Shown in pieces: positions 39,945 through 49,121 of a stretch of DNA of 60,138 nucleotides (within the stretch, counting starts at the first letter, position 1; the number at the start of each line of letters is the position of its first letter). This DNA is from Bacteroidota bacterium (GTDB lineage: Bacteria; Bacteroidota; Bacteroidia; AKYH767-A; OLB10). The notes below the pieces were generated by a model. It searched no databases, was not told the DNA's origin, and saw nothing but the letters and a program-made list of their open reading frames with translations. The position numbers and the translations under genes were made by a program. Location: positions 1 to 60,138 of the forward strand of contig JAHEYP010000023.1 in NCBI GenBank assembly GCA_023251535.1. The letters are read 5' to 3'.

Positions 39945-42851
39945 CTAGTGCATTACTGTTACTTTAATTGTTTTTTCAGCATTCGGTCCGACAGCTTTTA
40001 AAAGATAAAGTCCTGTTTGGATTTTACTCACCGGGATATCAAGCGTATTGCTGCCACTTGATAGTTTCTCGTTTGATGAATAAACAGTTTGTCCGAGTTG
40101 ATTAACTAGTTGTATAGTGTAGTCAGCGCTTTTATTTAACATCATATGTAAAGAGATGTTACTACTAGCTGGGTTAGGAGCCACAGTCATTAAGCTAATA
40201 TCTTGAACCTCGTTTAATCCAACACTCATTTCATCATATAAACTTAAGTCATCAAGCAAAGCTTCCACTAAGCTGCCGGCATTCGCATCTTCAGCAACGA
40301 ACCGGAATGTTAATTCAGTAGCGCCAGGGAATAGATCGTTCACTCTGAAAACAAATTGACGGAAGCTATGATCGGCAACTCTAGTATTTTCTAACGGACT
40401 ATAATTTATTCCGTCAGTCGATGCAGAAACTTGCCAGTAATCAGTTTTAGGCGTAGCTCCTTGGTCGTTAGTATACCATCTGTAATATTCAAAAGTGGGA
40501 TTAGTATAACCTGTTAAATCGAATGTTGGTGATTGAAGAGTTGTTTTGCCATTATCGATATCGTTACCACCTGCTGCACCGAGTGATGCTGCTCCTGTAA
40601 CATAGCAAATTTGTCCACCCGGAGTGCGTTGGAATCCCGGTTGAACTACAACACCATTTACATCAGTTTGTTCTGGAATATTCTGTTCCCAAATTCCCGT
40701 TGTAGCATTGTCGCCGGCAAGTCCTTCGATCCAAGTTCCCGCTGCAAAGTCGAAATCTTCAGTAAATATCTGATTGAATCCTACTAAAACATAGAATGGT
40801 AAATTTGGTTCAACATCGTTAGCGCCTGCAGGTTTTACATTACTCACTGTTCCGTTGATGTCTTCTATTCCGATATAATAAGAAATCACTGTTCCATTTG
40901 GTTGAGCAGGGATTGTGCCTACAAAATTATATCCTCCCAAATCCGTAAATGTTAGTGGAGTCCAGTTTGGATCATTGTTAACTTTGTATCCGCCTTTCAA
41001 TCCTTGTAATGCCCATGCAAATTGAACATTTGTAAGCGATGCGTTTAATGTAATCGGAGTTTGATATGAAGCATTAGTTATTGGAGTATGTGTTAATTCA
41101 GCATTTGATACAAGTGTGATTCCATGTGCTGCAAAAGCTGGGACGATAGCTGCAGAGTTTGGAGTTCCATTCGTTAAGTCAGCATCATTATCATCAGCTT
41201 CTAAAGCGTCAATTAAAATATCGGTGTACACTTGACCTTCTGAGCCATCAGGACCGTTTGCTAATCCCGCTAATGATGCAGTAAATAAATTCGCCATTGC
41301 AGAAGTTGAACCCATATTTAAAGCTGTAGACCACCATGCTCCTGCAATAATTTCTCCGTCGGCATGCACTTCACCTGCGATATCTTGAGGATACACTTTG
41401 CGAGTTGCTCCATTTGCAAAATCATAATCACGTACAAAAGTATTTGGATCTGACGAGCTGAATCCTAAGCCTAATGTTGGTTCACTTGTAATGCAAATTG
41501 CCCATACATCTGAATAGCCTTCGCCCATTCCTCCGTTGCTAAAATTTACTCCATGATCTGACCAATATAAATCCGATATTCCGTGACCGTATTCATGGTA
41601 AACCACATCATTCACTTGCGATAATGCATTACATCCGCCTGCGGTAGTGTAAAAATTAATTCCTCCATCGTAAAATGCATTACATGTTCCATCGGTACGA
41701 TCAACTTTAACTGAAATAGGGAAATCGAGTGCTGTAAAAGTCGACAGTTTCGATTTCATAAAGTCGTGGACGATATTGGTATGATAATACGCTGTAATTT
41801 CTTGAATAGAATAAGCTGAATTTAAACTTATATTATTCGTCCCTGTGTTAATTGTAGCTGTTAACGGAGTGATTGTATTTCCGTTTTGTCCGAGAAAAAC
41901 TTGAGCCCATAATCCTTCAAGATTAAATGTAGCAGTGAAAGGGGCTGCAGTATTTAAATTGATAAAACCATTTACATCGGTATAATTTGTTCCTTGCGGA
42001 TCAGTAACTTTGATATACTGAAGATTTAACGTCTGACTTGGATTATAAGGTTGAGTAGGGTAGAGAGTTCCCGTCACATTTATCTCTGAAGCGAAATGCT
42101 CAACCTTATTTTTTCTGTAAAGAATAGTTCCATCGTTGGCATCCACTAACGTGTAATAATTTGCCGGAATATTGTCGGTGCCAATTGTTTTAACAGTTAG
42201 TTCATAAACTAAATGGTAGTTGTTTGAATTTCCAGTAGGTACTGGAAGGATCTTTAATCCCCCGTTATTGATACTTAAAATAGAATTACTAATTCCTTTT
42301 ATTGAATGCTGCGCAGCATCAGTAGTTGATAAGACAGGAGTGGTTGAGATTTGAATATCGCTATATACATCGGTGCCAAACATCACTGCTCTGAAATCTT
42401 TGGTCATCTTAACAGTAGCGCGACTCCATAAAACTTCGAGGCCATTATACGTTTGAATGAAATTTGGCTGATAATACTTTTCCGTCTCCGTAAATTTCCC
42501 TGCCGAGACTAACTGTACATTCGACGGTATCCAAGCTCCTGCATAAGAATTCAAAAAGTAGTTCGCTGCAGCTTCAGGAGAGAGAGAAGGAAGTTGGATC
42601 GGAGTTCCGAATGCGCGATGTGGCTTCTGATTGGATTCATTGAACTGCACCCACCAATCTCCGTGTTGTTGCTTAAATGATTTCCATTCTACCGTTGAAC
42701 GCAGTCTTTGTTGAACGGCATCATCAGGTTTACTTTTATTATTGGCGATGAATCGCTTTGTTAAAGCATCATCGTTGTGCAAAATTCCATTGCTTCCATA
42801 TCCAAATGGAGACAATAGCAGCGCGACTGCAAATAGGTAGATTTTTTTCAT
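39945..42851 (-). CDS. Secreted M36 (fungalysin-like) metallopeptidase with T9SS sorting domain
   Basis: A 968-residue secreted zinc peptidase. A signal peptide (about 1-19) is followed by an FTP-type propeptide (about 85-250, with YYQPNFIQTYNGLEVLWSRA). The catalytic domain contains the zinc motif VVYHEYGHGISD (His419, Glu420, His423) and the third ligand in GGMGEGYSDVWA. Later domains include a MAM/lectin-like segment (FEYYRWYTNDQGATPKTDYW) and a T9SS type A sorting domain (VAPNPASSNISLHMML to ..GLYLLKAVGPNAEKTIKV). It should be a broad extracellular protease activated by propeptide removal. Confidence 0.93.
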   Translation of the reverse strand: MKKIYLFAVALLLSPFGYGSNGILHNDDALTKRFIANNKSKPDDAVQQRLRSTVEWKSFKQQHGDWWVQFNESNQKPHRAFGTPIQLPSLSPEAAANYFLNSYAGAWIPSNVQLVSAGKFTETEKYYQPNFIQTYNGLEVLWSRATVKMTKDFRAVMFGTDVYSDIQISTTPVLSTTDAAQHSIKGISNSILSINNGGLKILPVPTGNSNNYHLVYELTVKTIGTDNIPANYYTLVDANDGTILYRKNKVEHFASEINVTGTLYPTQPYNPSQTLNLQYIKVTDPQGTNYTDVNGFINLNTAAPFTATFNLEGLWAQVFLGQNGNTITPLTATINTGTNNISLNSAYSIQEITAYYHTNIVHDFMKSKLSTFTALDFPISVKVDRTDGTCNAFYDGGINFYTTAGGCNALSQVNDVVYHEYGHGISDLYWSDHGVNFSNGGMGEGYSDVWAICITSEPTLGLGFSSSDPNTFVRDYDFANGATRKVYPQDIAGEVHADGEIIAGAWWSTALNMGSTSAMANLFTASLAGLANGPDGSEGQVYTDILIDALEADDNDADLTNGTPNSAAIVPAFAAHGITLVSNAELTHTPITNASYQTPITLNASLTNVQFAWALQGLKGGYKVNNDPNWTPLTFTDLGGYNFVGTIPAQPNGTVISYYIGIEDINGTVSNVKPAGANDVEPNLPFYVLVGFNQIFTEDFDFAAGTWIEGLAGDNATTGIWEQNIPEQTDVNGVVVQPGFQRTPGGQICYVTGAASLGAAGGNDIDNGKTTLQSPTFDLTGYTNPTFEYYRWYTNDQGATPKTDYWQVSASTDGINYSPLENTRVADHSFRQFVFRVNDLFPGATELTFRFVAEDANAGSLVEALLDDLSLYDEMSVGLNEVQDISLMTVAPNPASSNISLHMMLNKSADYTIQLVNQLGQTVYSSNEKLSSGSNTLDIPVSKIQTGLYLLKAVGPNAEKTIKVTVMH

Positions 42852-42875
42852 ATGTTTTGGCTGTAAGGGCTAAAA

Positions 42876-42883
42876 CAAACTTA
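42876..42883 (-). promoter_or_regulatory. -7 promoter box for the M36 peptidase
   Basis: The minus strand reads TAAGTTTG, a perfect TAnnTTTG match 24 bases before the ATG. Confidence 0.5.
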
Positions 42884-42950
42884 TGAAAAATAATTAATTG
42901 AAGGGTGGGTATGATAAATGAAAATCGTAATGAAAGCGTAAAATATCCCT

Positions 42951-43838
42951 TTATTTTCTAAGAGAATTCATAATTATACTAAGTTTCGGCTCGATGAATT
43001 GGTAATTGCCTTGATGGCGGAACCAGGTTAACTGACGCTTAGCATAGTTTCGGGTATGCTGTTTAATTAGATCTACTGCTTCGTCAAGCTTATATTTCCC
43101 GTCGATATAATCGAACATTTCTTTATAACCAACTGTTTGTAAAGCGGGATTTGATTTGTATTCGAATACCGATTTCACTTCTTCTAAAAGACCCTGTTCC
43201 ATCATTGAATCTACTCGTTGATTAATTCTCGAGTATAGCTGTTGGCGAGGAATATCAATGCAAAATGAAATAGAATTGTATCGAGGGTTTTCAGGTTTGC
43301 TACCTATTAATGAAGAATAAGGTTTGCCTGTATATCGCATCAATTCAATTGCTCTAATTACACGCGCATGGTTATGCAAATCGACCTTGGCTGCATATTC
43401 GGGGTCGTTGGCGCTTAGTTCGGCAACAAATGATTCTAGGCCTTTAGCTTCAAAATCGCTTTTTATTTCTTTTCGAAATGAGTCGGGGATATGTGGTAAA
43501 TTATCGAGTCCCTCAATTAGTGATTTAATATATAATCCTGTTCCACCGGCAACAATTATATATTCTTTGGTTTTTGAAAGATGAGCAATTACATCATCGG
43601 CGATAGCCGTAAATTTGCCGGCATTAACTGTTTCGGAAACGGAAAGACAATCGATAAAATGGTGTTTTACAGAATTCAATTCGCTCGCCGTAGCTTTCGC
43701 TGTTCCAATCGATATTTCTTTGAAACACTGACGAGAATCGGCTGAAATTATTTCAGTATCTAATGCTTTAGCCAATTCAATAGCGAGTCCCGTTTTCCCG
43801 GAAGCCGTTGGTCCGCCGATAATAATTAAAGTAGCCAA
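42951..43838 (-). CDS. miaA: tRNA dimethylallyltransferase
   Basis: A 295-residue enzyme that adds the dimethylallyl group to A37 of tRNAs reading U-starting codons. The P-loop is GGPTASGKTGLAIELAKAL. Other motifs are EIISADSRQCFKEISIGTAK, VAGGTGLYIKSLIEG, and the end KQHTRNYAKRQLTWFRHQG. The N-terminus aligns with the family (MATLIIIGG) only if translation begins at the TTG at 43838; no ATG or GTG lies nearby upstream in frame. It is preceded by the terminator of the pRiA4b-like gene. Confidence 0.95.
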   Translation of the reverse strand: MATLIIIGGPTASGKTGLAIELAKALDTEIISADSRQCFKEISIGTAKATASELNSVKHHFIDCLSVSETVNAGKFTAIADDVIAHLSKTKEYIIVAGGTGLYIKSLIEGLDNLPHIPDSFRKEIKSDFEAKGLESFVAELSANDPEYAAKVDLHNHARVIRAIELMRYTGKPYSSLIGSKPENPRYNSISFCIDIPRQQLYSRINQRVDSMMEQGLLEEVKSVFEYKSNPALQTVGYKEMFDYIDGKYKLDEAVDLIKQHTRNYAKRQLTWFRHQGNYQFIEPKLSIIMNSLRK

Positions 43839-43862
43839 GTGGAAGAAATATTTCGTTTTGAA

Positions 43863-43904
43863 TAAAAAAAATAAACCACAAAGCTTGGATGAACTTTGTG
43901 GTTT
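43863..43904 (-). terminator. Terminator of the pRiA4b ORF-3-like gene
   Basis: AAACCACAAAG (43873-43883) pairs with CTTTGTGGTTT (43894-43904). On the minus strand a T run follows (43863-43872). Confidence 0.9.
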
Positions 43905-43925
43905 GAAATGTAGGTTTAAATTCTA

Positions 43926-44594
43926 TTAATAATCATCTTGTTGATCTTCGTCGCTGAAGGATTCTTCTTCTCCTTCTTCTTTTTCAGTGTCGTCGTCTTC
44001 ACCTTCTTCACTCATTCCCTCAATCTCATCCATCTCAACACCTTCTTCCGATTCTTCCATCAAATCATCTTTGATATCATCAACTTCATCCTCTTCTTCT
44101 TCGAGTTCGCCACCTACCATAAGTAATGAAGCTAAACTATCTTCAGGAGACAGAGCAGATTTAGAAAGAGGGATAGTGATATATTGTTTAGGCGCTTCAC
44201 CTGTAGATTTGACACAAACAGGATAATTTCTACCGGGATCGGTAGAAGGAATGATCTTTGCCAATTCAATTAAGAACGACCAGTTAGCATCATAATCACT
44301 GATGTATATAATTTTTTGGTGAGGATCGGCAATGAAATCGCATAGTCGGCAATCTTTCATTGCAGGAATTTTCTCACCGCTTTTTGTAGTTCTTTCTTCT
44401 GTAGCAATTTCTTGACCTTTAAGCCAATGATCGGTACTCATAAAGAAAGAGGCAGCCTTGCTATTATCAAAGCCTATTGATGATTGAATTGTATTATGCA
44501 GGTCTTCGAAGGTCTGCAAGTTTTTGATTTCAATATCTCTGCTAACCTCATCATAATCTTCAAAGGTTACTCTAAATCTGTATACTACTGGCAT
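43926..44594 (-). CDS. pRiA4b ORF-3-like protein with a long acidic tail
   Basis: A 222-residue cytoplasmic protein. Residues 1-150 match the plasmid pRiA4b ORF-3 family (VVYRFRVTFEDYDEVSRDIE, LQTFEDLHNTIQSSIGFDNS, FFMSTDHWLKGQEI, and IIYISDYDANWSFLIELAKI). Residues from about 165 on are almost purely Asp/Glu with a few Ser/Gly (EEEEDEVDDIKDDLMEESEE and more). The family's function is unknown. A full canonical promoter lies upstream and a terminator downstream, so it is a stand-alone gene. Confidence 0.85.
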   Translation of the reverse strand: MPVVYRFRVTFEDYDEVSRDIEIKNLQTFEDLHNTIQSSIGFDNSKAASFFMSTDHWLKGQEIATEERTTKSGEKIPAMKDCRLCDFIADPHQKIIYISDYDANWSFLIELAKIIPSTDPGRNYPVCVKSTGEAPKQYITIPLSKSALSPEDSLASLLMVGGELEEEEDEVDDIKDDLMEESEEGVEMDEIEGMSEEGEDDDTEKEEGEEESFSDEDQQDDY

Positions 44595-44616
44595 CTTTTG
44601 TTTTCTTTATGTTTAG

Positions 44617-44647
44617 CAAATTTAAGCGGCTACTTTTATTGTTCAAA
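44617..44647 (-). promoter_or_regulatory. Full Bacteroidota promoter (TTTG-N19-TAnnTTTG)
   Basis: On the minus strand TTTG (44644-44647), 19 bases, then TAAATTTG (44617-44624) followed by C gives the consensus -33/-7 arrangement, 22 bases before the ATG at 44594. Confidence 0.75.
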
Positions 44648-44663
44648 GTATTTCCTTAAAATG

Positions 44664-46085
44664 TTACTTAATTGGTTGAAGTCCTAACTCTTCCGCTTTT
44701 TCAAGCATATAGGCATAAGCCGTATCATATTGATTTGGAATATGTCCGTCGAGGATTGCTTCCCTAATCGCATTTTTTATGATTCCAACTTCCCTGCATG
44801 GTTTTAAATTGAATGTTTCCATAATCATTTCGCCAGTTACGGGAGGTTGCCAATTGCGGATACTGTCTTTTTCTTCTACCTCGATTAATTTCTCTTTTAC
44901 AAGTTCGAAATTAGCTCTGTACTTCTTTTGTTTGAATTCGTTTTTAGTGGTAACGTCGGCGCTGCAGAGTTTCATTAAGTCATCGATATCATCACCTGCC
45001 TCGAATAGCAAACGTCTCACTGCAGAGTCGGTTACTTCGCTTTTCGCCAACACAATGGGACGAAGGTGTAATAATACCAATTTTTGAACGTATTTCATTT
45101 TTTCGTTCAGCGGTAATTTCAAATCGCGGAAAATTCCGGGTACCATTCGAGCGCCTTTGTCCTCGTGTCCGTGGAATGTCCAACCATGTTCGGGGTCAAA
45201 TCGTTTAGTTGGAGGTTTAGCGATATCATGTAAAATAGCAGCCCATCGTAACCAAAGATTATCGGTTAGTGCGCAAATATTATCAAGTACTTCAAGGGTA
45301 TGGTAGAAATTATCTTTATGCGCCTTCCCGTTAATTGAATCAACTCCGTAAAGTCGGTGCATTTCGGGGAAGATTATTTGCAATAAGCCAGTGTCGAAAA
45401 GTAAATTAAATCCGATAGAAGGTTTTGGTGATAGGATTATTTTATTCAACTCATCACTCACACGTTCCATGCTAATGATTTTAATCCGATCACGTTGAGA
45501 GCTAATTGCGTCGAGCGATTGTTTTTCGATAGTAAATTGCAGCTGTGTCGCGAAACGTATTGCGCGCATCATTCGCAAAGGATCGTCGGAATAAGTAATT
45601 ACCGGATCAAGCGGAGTGCGAATGATTTTTGCGTCGATATCAGAAAGGCCATTAAAAGGGTCGAGTAGTGCGCCGAAATCTTCTTTATTTAAGCTAATTG
45701 CAAGTGCGTTTATAGTAAAATCGCGACGATTTTGATCATCTTCTAAGGTTCCTGAAAAGACTTTAGGTTTCCTTGAATCCGTTGAATAGCTCTCTTTTCG
45801 AGCGCCTACGAACTCAATTTCTACATCATCGAGTTTGATCATTGCGGTACCGAAATTCTTGAAAACCGACACGGGAACATTATTCCCAATAGCTTTTGCA
45901 ACTTTAGTAGCCACCTCGATCGCATCTCCAATAACCACCACATCAATATCCTTTGAAGGACGATTTAAGATTAAGTCGCGCACATATCCTCCAATAACGT
46001 AGGCAGGTAAGTCTTGTTCACGACAAATTTTGCCGATTGTTAAAACCGCCTCCGGAAGATTGTTATGGAAAGAATTGTTTTTCAA
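44664..46085 (-). CDS. cca: CCA-adding tRNA nucleotidyltransferase with HD domain
   Basis: A 473-residue enzyme of the class II poly(A) polymerase/CCA-transferase type that builds or repairs the tRNA CCA end. Motifs are [20 protein letters not shown] and VVVIGDA (the DxD is DID), [13 protein letters not shown], and [20 protein letters not shown]. An HD domain follows ([26 protein letters not shown]). No ATG exists near the start. The outer TTG at 46106 lies inside a TATTTTTG promoter box, so the TTG at 46085 is the more likely start. The gene stands alone. Confidence 0.93.
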   Translation of the reverse strand: MKNNSFHNNLPEAVLTIGKICREQDLPAYVIGGYVRDLILNRPSKDIDVVVIGDAIEVATKVAKAIGNNVPVSVFKNFGTAMIKLDDVEIEFVGARKESYSTDSRKPKVFSGTLEDDQNRRDFTINALAISLNKEDFGALLDPFNGLSDIDAKIIRTPLDPVITYSDDPLRMMRAIRFATQLQFTIEKQSLDAISSQRDRIKIISMERVSDELNKIILSPKPSIGFNLLFDTGLLQIIFPEMHRLYGVDSINGKAHKDNFYHTLEVLDNICALTDNLWLRWAAILHDIAKPPTKRFDPEHGWTFHGHEDKGARMVPGIFRDLKLPLNEKMKYVQKLVLLHLRPIVLAKSEVTDSAVRRLLFEAGDDIDDLMKLCSADVTTKNEFKQKKYRANFELVKEKLIEVEEKDSIRNWQPPVTGEMIMETFNLKPCREVGIIKNAIREAILDGHIPNQYDTAYAYMLEKAEELGLQPIK

Positions 46086-46103
46086 GGTTAGAGAATGTTG
46101 GCG

Positions 46104-46111
46104 CAAAAATA
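46104..46111 (-). promoter_or_regulatory. -7 promoter box for cca
   Basis: The minus strand reads TATTTTTG followed by C, a perfect TAnnTTTG match, 18 bases before the TTG at 46085. It would exclude the first seven codons of the longest frame from the transcript. Confidence 0.55.
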
Positions 46112-46300
46112 GCTTATTAAAGCGATTTCTTCCTCGAAAAACAGAAAGAATGTAGAAATTCAGGCTGTGCCAAAAAAATGAATAAACACCTAATTTATAT
46201 CATCGGAACAGGTTGATAATGATCACACGGCATTTTACATTGGTCATATTAATTTACTCGAGTCGTTGCCATATTTGTAGTGCTTTAAAACCAAATAACC

Positions 46301-46681
46301 ATGGAACAGAAATATGTCTACGACTTGCATTCAGATCATAAAGAATGGCTAAATAAAGTTAACTTTTATAAAGATGACTTAAAAGTGTTGCGTCACCGCT
46401 TAAGTGAAATTCTTCTAAAGAATTCTTCAATCGAGGTAAGAGCAATGGCAGAACATTTTCAGAATCAGTATATCCTTCAAGATGAAAGGGCTGATATTTT
46501 ACGTCACGATGTAAATAAATCGATGACGAATTTAGAAGCCGCAATTAATGGCAATCCTACTGCTGTTGATCATCGCAAGGTTGATGATGAAGATCAATTA
46601 AGAGACGCCGTTGAAACCTTCGAAAGAATTTTTAGTGAATTACGTCAAGATTCTATCAACTTCTTCGCGAAGTGGATGTAA
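46301..46681 (+). CDS. Hypothetical helical (coiled-coil) protein
   Basis: I do not recognise this 126-residue protein. It has no signal peptide or membrane segment and is predicted to be two or three long helices, likely a coiled coil: SDHKEWLNKVNFYKDDLKVL, RHRLSEILLKNSSIEVRAMA, EHFQNQYILQDERADILRHD, then LRDAVETFERIFSELRQDSI. The design recalls small DUF-type cytosolic proteins of Bacteroidota. A CATATTTG near-match promoter box lies at 46270-46277. A large hairpin follows its stop. Confidence 0.65.
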   Translation: MEQKYVYDLHSDHKEWLNKVNFYKDDLKVLRHRLSEILLKNSSIEVRAMAEHFQNQYILQDERADILRHDVNKSMTNLEAAINGNPTAVDHRKVDDEDQLRDAVETFERIFSELRQDSINFFAKWM

Positions 46682-46724
46682 AAACGAGGTTTTAGTTTTT
46701 TGTGTTTAAGTGTATAATTTAAGA

Positions 46725-46793
46725 GAATGGCAAAAGTGTCTGTTGGATAATTGGTCGTGAGTAATATGATACAAACAGAGACTTTTGCCTTTC
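46725..46793. ncRNA. Large hairpin after the helical protein: structured RNA or terminator
   Basis: GGCAAAAGTGTCTGTT (46729-46744) pairs with AACAGAGACTTTTGCC (46774-46789) with one mismatch in 16. Pairing continues outward with GAA/TTC after one mismatch. The loop is 29 bases. Only a short T-rich stretch (TTTCTTC) follows, so an intrinsic terminator is possible but not typical. Confidence 0.45.
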
Positions 46794-46922
46794 TTCACTT
46801 TTGATTTATTTAACGATTTTTCGGTCGTTTGAAATGCCCATCGAGCGCATAATTTACTCCTTTTAAAGGGGATTTTGTCGTTTTGGGGTAATTTGATTGG
46901 AAATTTCTGTGGTGCTATTATT

Positions 46923-46930
46923 TACTTTTG
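46923..46930 (+). promoter_or_regulatory. -7 promoter box for the DoxX-like gene
   Basis: TACTTTTG, a perfect TAnnTTTG match, ends 30 bases before the ATG. A TTG lies 23 bases upstream as a possible -33 element. Confidence 0.55.
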
Positions 46931-46960
46931 TATAATTGTGTTTAAATTCTCAACGATTAT

Positions 46961-47386
46961 ATGAATATTTCAGCACATCATTGGCCAAGTTTATTCGGAC
47001 TAGCCTTTTTGTCCATTGTTTTCCTTCAGTCGGGTTTCGACAAATTATTGAACTATAAAAAAGAACTTGGTTGGATTCGTCAGAAGTTTGCTCGCAGCTT
47101 TCTGCATGATTATGTAGCTATTTTGTTTTTTATTCTAAGCATTTCGGAAGTTATCAGCGGACTTTTATCGAGCGCAGGATTCTTCCAAGTTATGTTTACA
47201 TGCGGATCAAAAATTGCATTGATGGGAGCATGGGCATCTACCGGAACAATAATTATGTTGATCTTCGGACAAAGAATTACAAAAGATTATACTGGAGCTG
47301 CTACGTTAGTTCCTTATTTTCTTGCATGTATTTTAACCTTATATTTCTTGGTAGTTCGCGCAATGGGTGGCGACTGTCACTTCTAA
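46961..47386 (+). CDS. DoxX-like four-helix membrane protein
   Basis: A 141-residue integral membrane protein of the DoxX/DoxD-like group. The first helix has the family pattern SLFGLAFLSIVFLQSGFDKLLNY. Three more helices lie at about 48-70 (YVAILFFILSISEVISGLLS), 78-100 (MFTCGSKIALMGAWASTGTI) and 112-135. DoxX members are linked to quinone-dependent redox or respiratory functions, but this subtype is uncharacterised. It has its own promoter box and terminator. Confidence 0.78.
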   Translation: MNISAHHWPSLFGLAFLSIVFLQSGFDKLLNYKKELGWIRQKFARSFLHDYVAILFFILSISEVISGLLSSAGFFQVMFTCGSKIALMGAWASTGTIIMLIFGQRITKDYTGAATLVPYFLACILTLYFLVVRAMGGDCHF

Positions 47387-47400
47387 AAATATCGATTCAT

Positions 47401-47437
47401 AAAAAAAGAGGCCTGCTACAAACAGACCTCTTTTTTT
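47401..47437. terminator. Bidirectional terminator between DoxX-like gene and the S8 peptidase
   Basis: AAAAAAAGAGGCCTG pairs with CAGACCTCTTTTTTT around CTACAAA, with A and T runs on both sides. Confidence 0.88.
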
Positions 47438-47453
47438 ATGGGCAATTTTTCCC

Positions 47454-49121
47454 TTATTCTTTAATGAACTTCTTGCTTACTTCTCCGTTTTCAGAAGCTA
47501 CACGTAAAATATAAATGCCTTTAGCTGCAGGAGTTTTAATTGCGATTTTGTTATATCCGATAATCATATATTGATTAGAACTTTCAATCAGTCTGCCTGC
47601 CATGTCCATTAATTGTATGGTTGCAGATCCTGTATCAGATGATTTGTAGATAGCATTTATTGAAGATTGTTCAAGAGCAGGATTAGGATAGATATGTAAA
47701 ATTTCTGAAGATGGAACATTGATTTCTCCTAAGCTTAATAAGCTATAAGCCGTTGCAAAGTTCGGAATGCCGTAGCCTAATAATGTATCAGGATTTGAAT
47801 ATTGATTTGCTGATCTTTTAATAGCTTGAATAATTTCCATGTTTGATCTGCTAGGCCATGATTGCCATAAACAGGCTGCTGCTCCGGCCATTATTGGTCC
47901 TGAGAATGAAGTTCCGTTTCCTTGAGTAACACCAGGTTGAAATGGCATGTATAAGAATGTGCCACCGCCAACTGCTGCTACATCAGGTTTAATACGTCCA
48001 TCGAATGATGGTCCGTTACTACTGAAAGAAGCATATTGCGCTGATTGATCAACGGCACCAACAGCTAAAACAGAGTCGCCATCGGCTGGAGCGCTGATAT
48101 AATTCCAAGGACTATTGCCTTCGTTTCCTGCACTTGAAGTAACCAAGATTCCTTTTTTTGCAGCTAAGTCTGCAGCAATTGTACAAGGTGCAGTATTTCC
48201 ATTCATATCCTCGTAATAATGATCTTGAGCTGAATCATCGAACTGCGTATAACCTAAGGAAGAATGCATGACATCAACCCCTGCACTGTCGGCATATTCG
48301 GCTGCTGAAGCATAATTATACTCTTCAATAATATATTCTGAATTCACATCCTCCGAACGAAGTAAAATAAAATTTGCATGAGGTGCAGTACCCACCATAT
48401 TTCCCGGATCATTAGCTGCGATAGTAGAAAGCACCGAAGCACCGTGCCAGTTATTATCATAAACATTGGTTTCGTTATCAACAAAATCCCATGTAGCAAT
48501 AACTTGATTGTTTGCAAAGATACTATCGAAACAAGGCATAATATTCGCATCTTGAAATCCTCCGTCTAATAAAGCGATGAGCATTCCTTGTCCAGAATAT
48601 CCTTGATCATGCAAGCTATTAATGCCGATCATTTGTGTTTGTCCTACTGCTTGACCATAATTAAAAGAAGATGTTCTTAAATAAGCAGCGCTAGTTTGAG
48701 CGGGGATGAATTTCTTTTCATCAGCAAATTTCTCATGAAGAGGATTGGAATTTCCATTTGCATGTCGTCCAATATTTGAAACATTGCTGACATAAGGCAA
48801 AGCGTTAATCGCTGTTAATTGATTCGGGTTTGAAATTTCAACAGTAACCGTATTCAGCCATTTACTTTTATTTAAAACAGTAGCGCCTGTTCCGCTGATG
48901 CCTTGAACATAAGAAGGATTAACAGGTAAGTCGGTAATATCAACACTAATTCCTTGGTGATTGCGACGGTCAATTGAACGCTGCGAAAGGTAATCTAAAG
49001 GATTGCTGACGGAAAAAGGGGAGTTGTTTTTGTCGGTTAGATGAATCACATATCTGTTTTGAGAGAATGCGGTACAGGCAAACGACAGTAATAATACAGT
49101 CAGCAATACTTTATTTTTCAT
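47454..49121 (-). CDS. Secreted S8 subtilisin-like serine peptidase with T9SS sorting domain
   Basis: A 555-residue secreted protease. A signal peptide (1-21) and a short propeptide precede the catalytic domain. The triad is LIALLDGG (Asp186), NWHGASVL (His226) and GNGTSFSGP (Ser405). The oxyanion asparagine region is TSSAGNEGNSPW. A T9SS type A sorting domain ends the protein (HIYPNPALEQSSINAI to ..GIYILRVASENGEVSKKFI). Its ATG overlaps the stop of an upstream lipoprotein gene by four bases (ATGA), so the two are translated together. Confidence 0.93.
   Translation of the reverse strand: MKNKVLLTVLLLSFACTAFSQNRYVIHLTDKNNSPFSVSNPLDYLSQRSIDRRNHQGISVDITDLPVNPSYVQGISGTGATVLNKSKWLNTVTVEISNPNQLTAINALPYVSNVSNIGRHANGNSNPLHEKFADEKKFIPAQTSAAYLRTSSFNYGQAVGQTQMIGINSLHDQGYSGQGMLIALLDGGFQDANIMPCFDSIFANNQVIATWDFVDNETNVYDNNWHGASVLSTIAANDPGNMVGTAPHANFILLRSEDVNSEYIIEEYNYASAAEYADSAGVDVMHSSLGYTQFDDSAQDHYYEDMNGNTAPCTIAADLAAKKGILVTSSAGNEGNSPWNYISAPADGDSVLAVGAVDQSAQYASFSSNGPSFDGRIKPDVAAVGGGTFLYMPFQPGVTQGNGTSFSGPIMAGAAACLWQSWPSRSNMEIIQAIKRSANQYSNPDTLLGYGIPNFATAYSLLSLGEINVPSSEILHIYPNPALEQSSINAIYKSSDTGSATIQLMDMAGRLIESSNQYMIIGYNKIAIKTPAAKGIYILRVASENGEVSKKFIKE

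Noticed and set aside
39945..42851. Mobile element or phage genes among the large secreted proteins
   Set aside because: I searched by eye for transposase, integrase, terminase and tail motifs in all major frames and saw none; the large genes are secreted peptidases and propeller or helix proteins.
43938..44226. Ser- and Phe-rich plus-strand frames opposite the acidic tail
   Set aside because: They are antisense shadows of the GAA/GAT-rich acidic tail of the pRiA4b-like gene.
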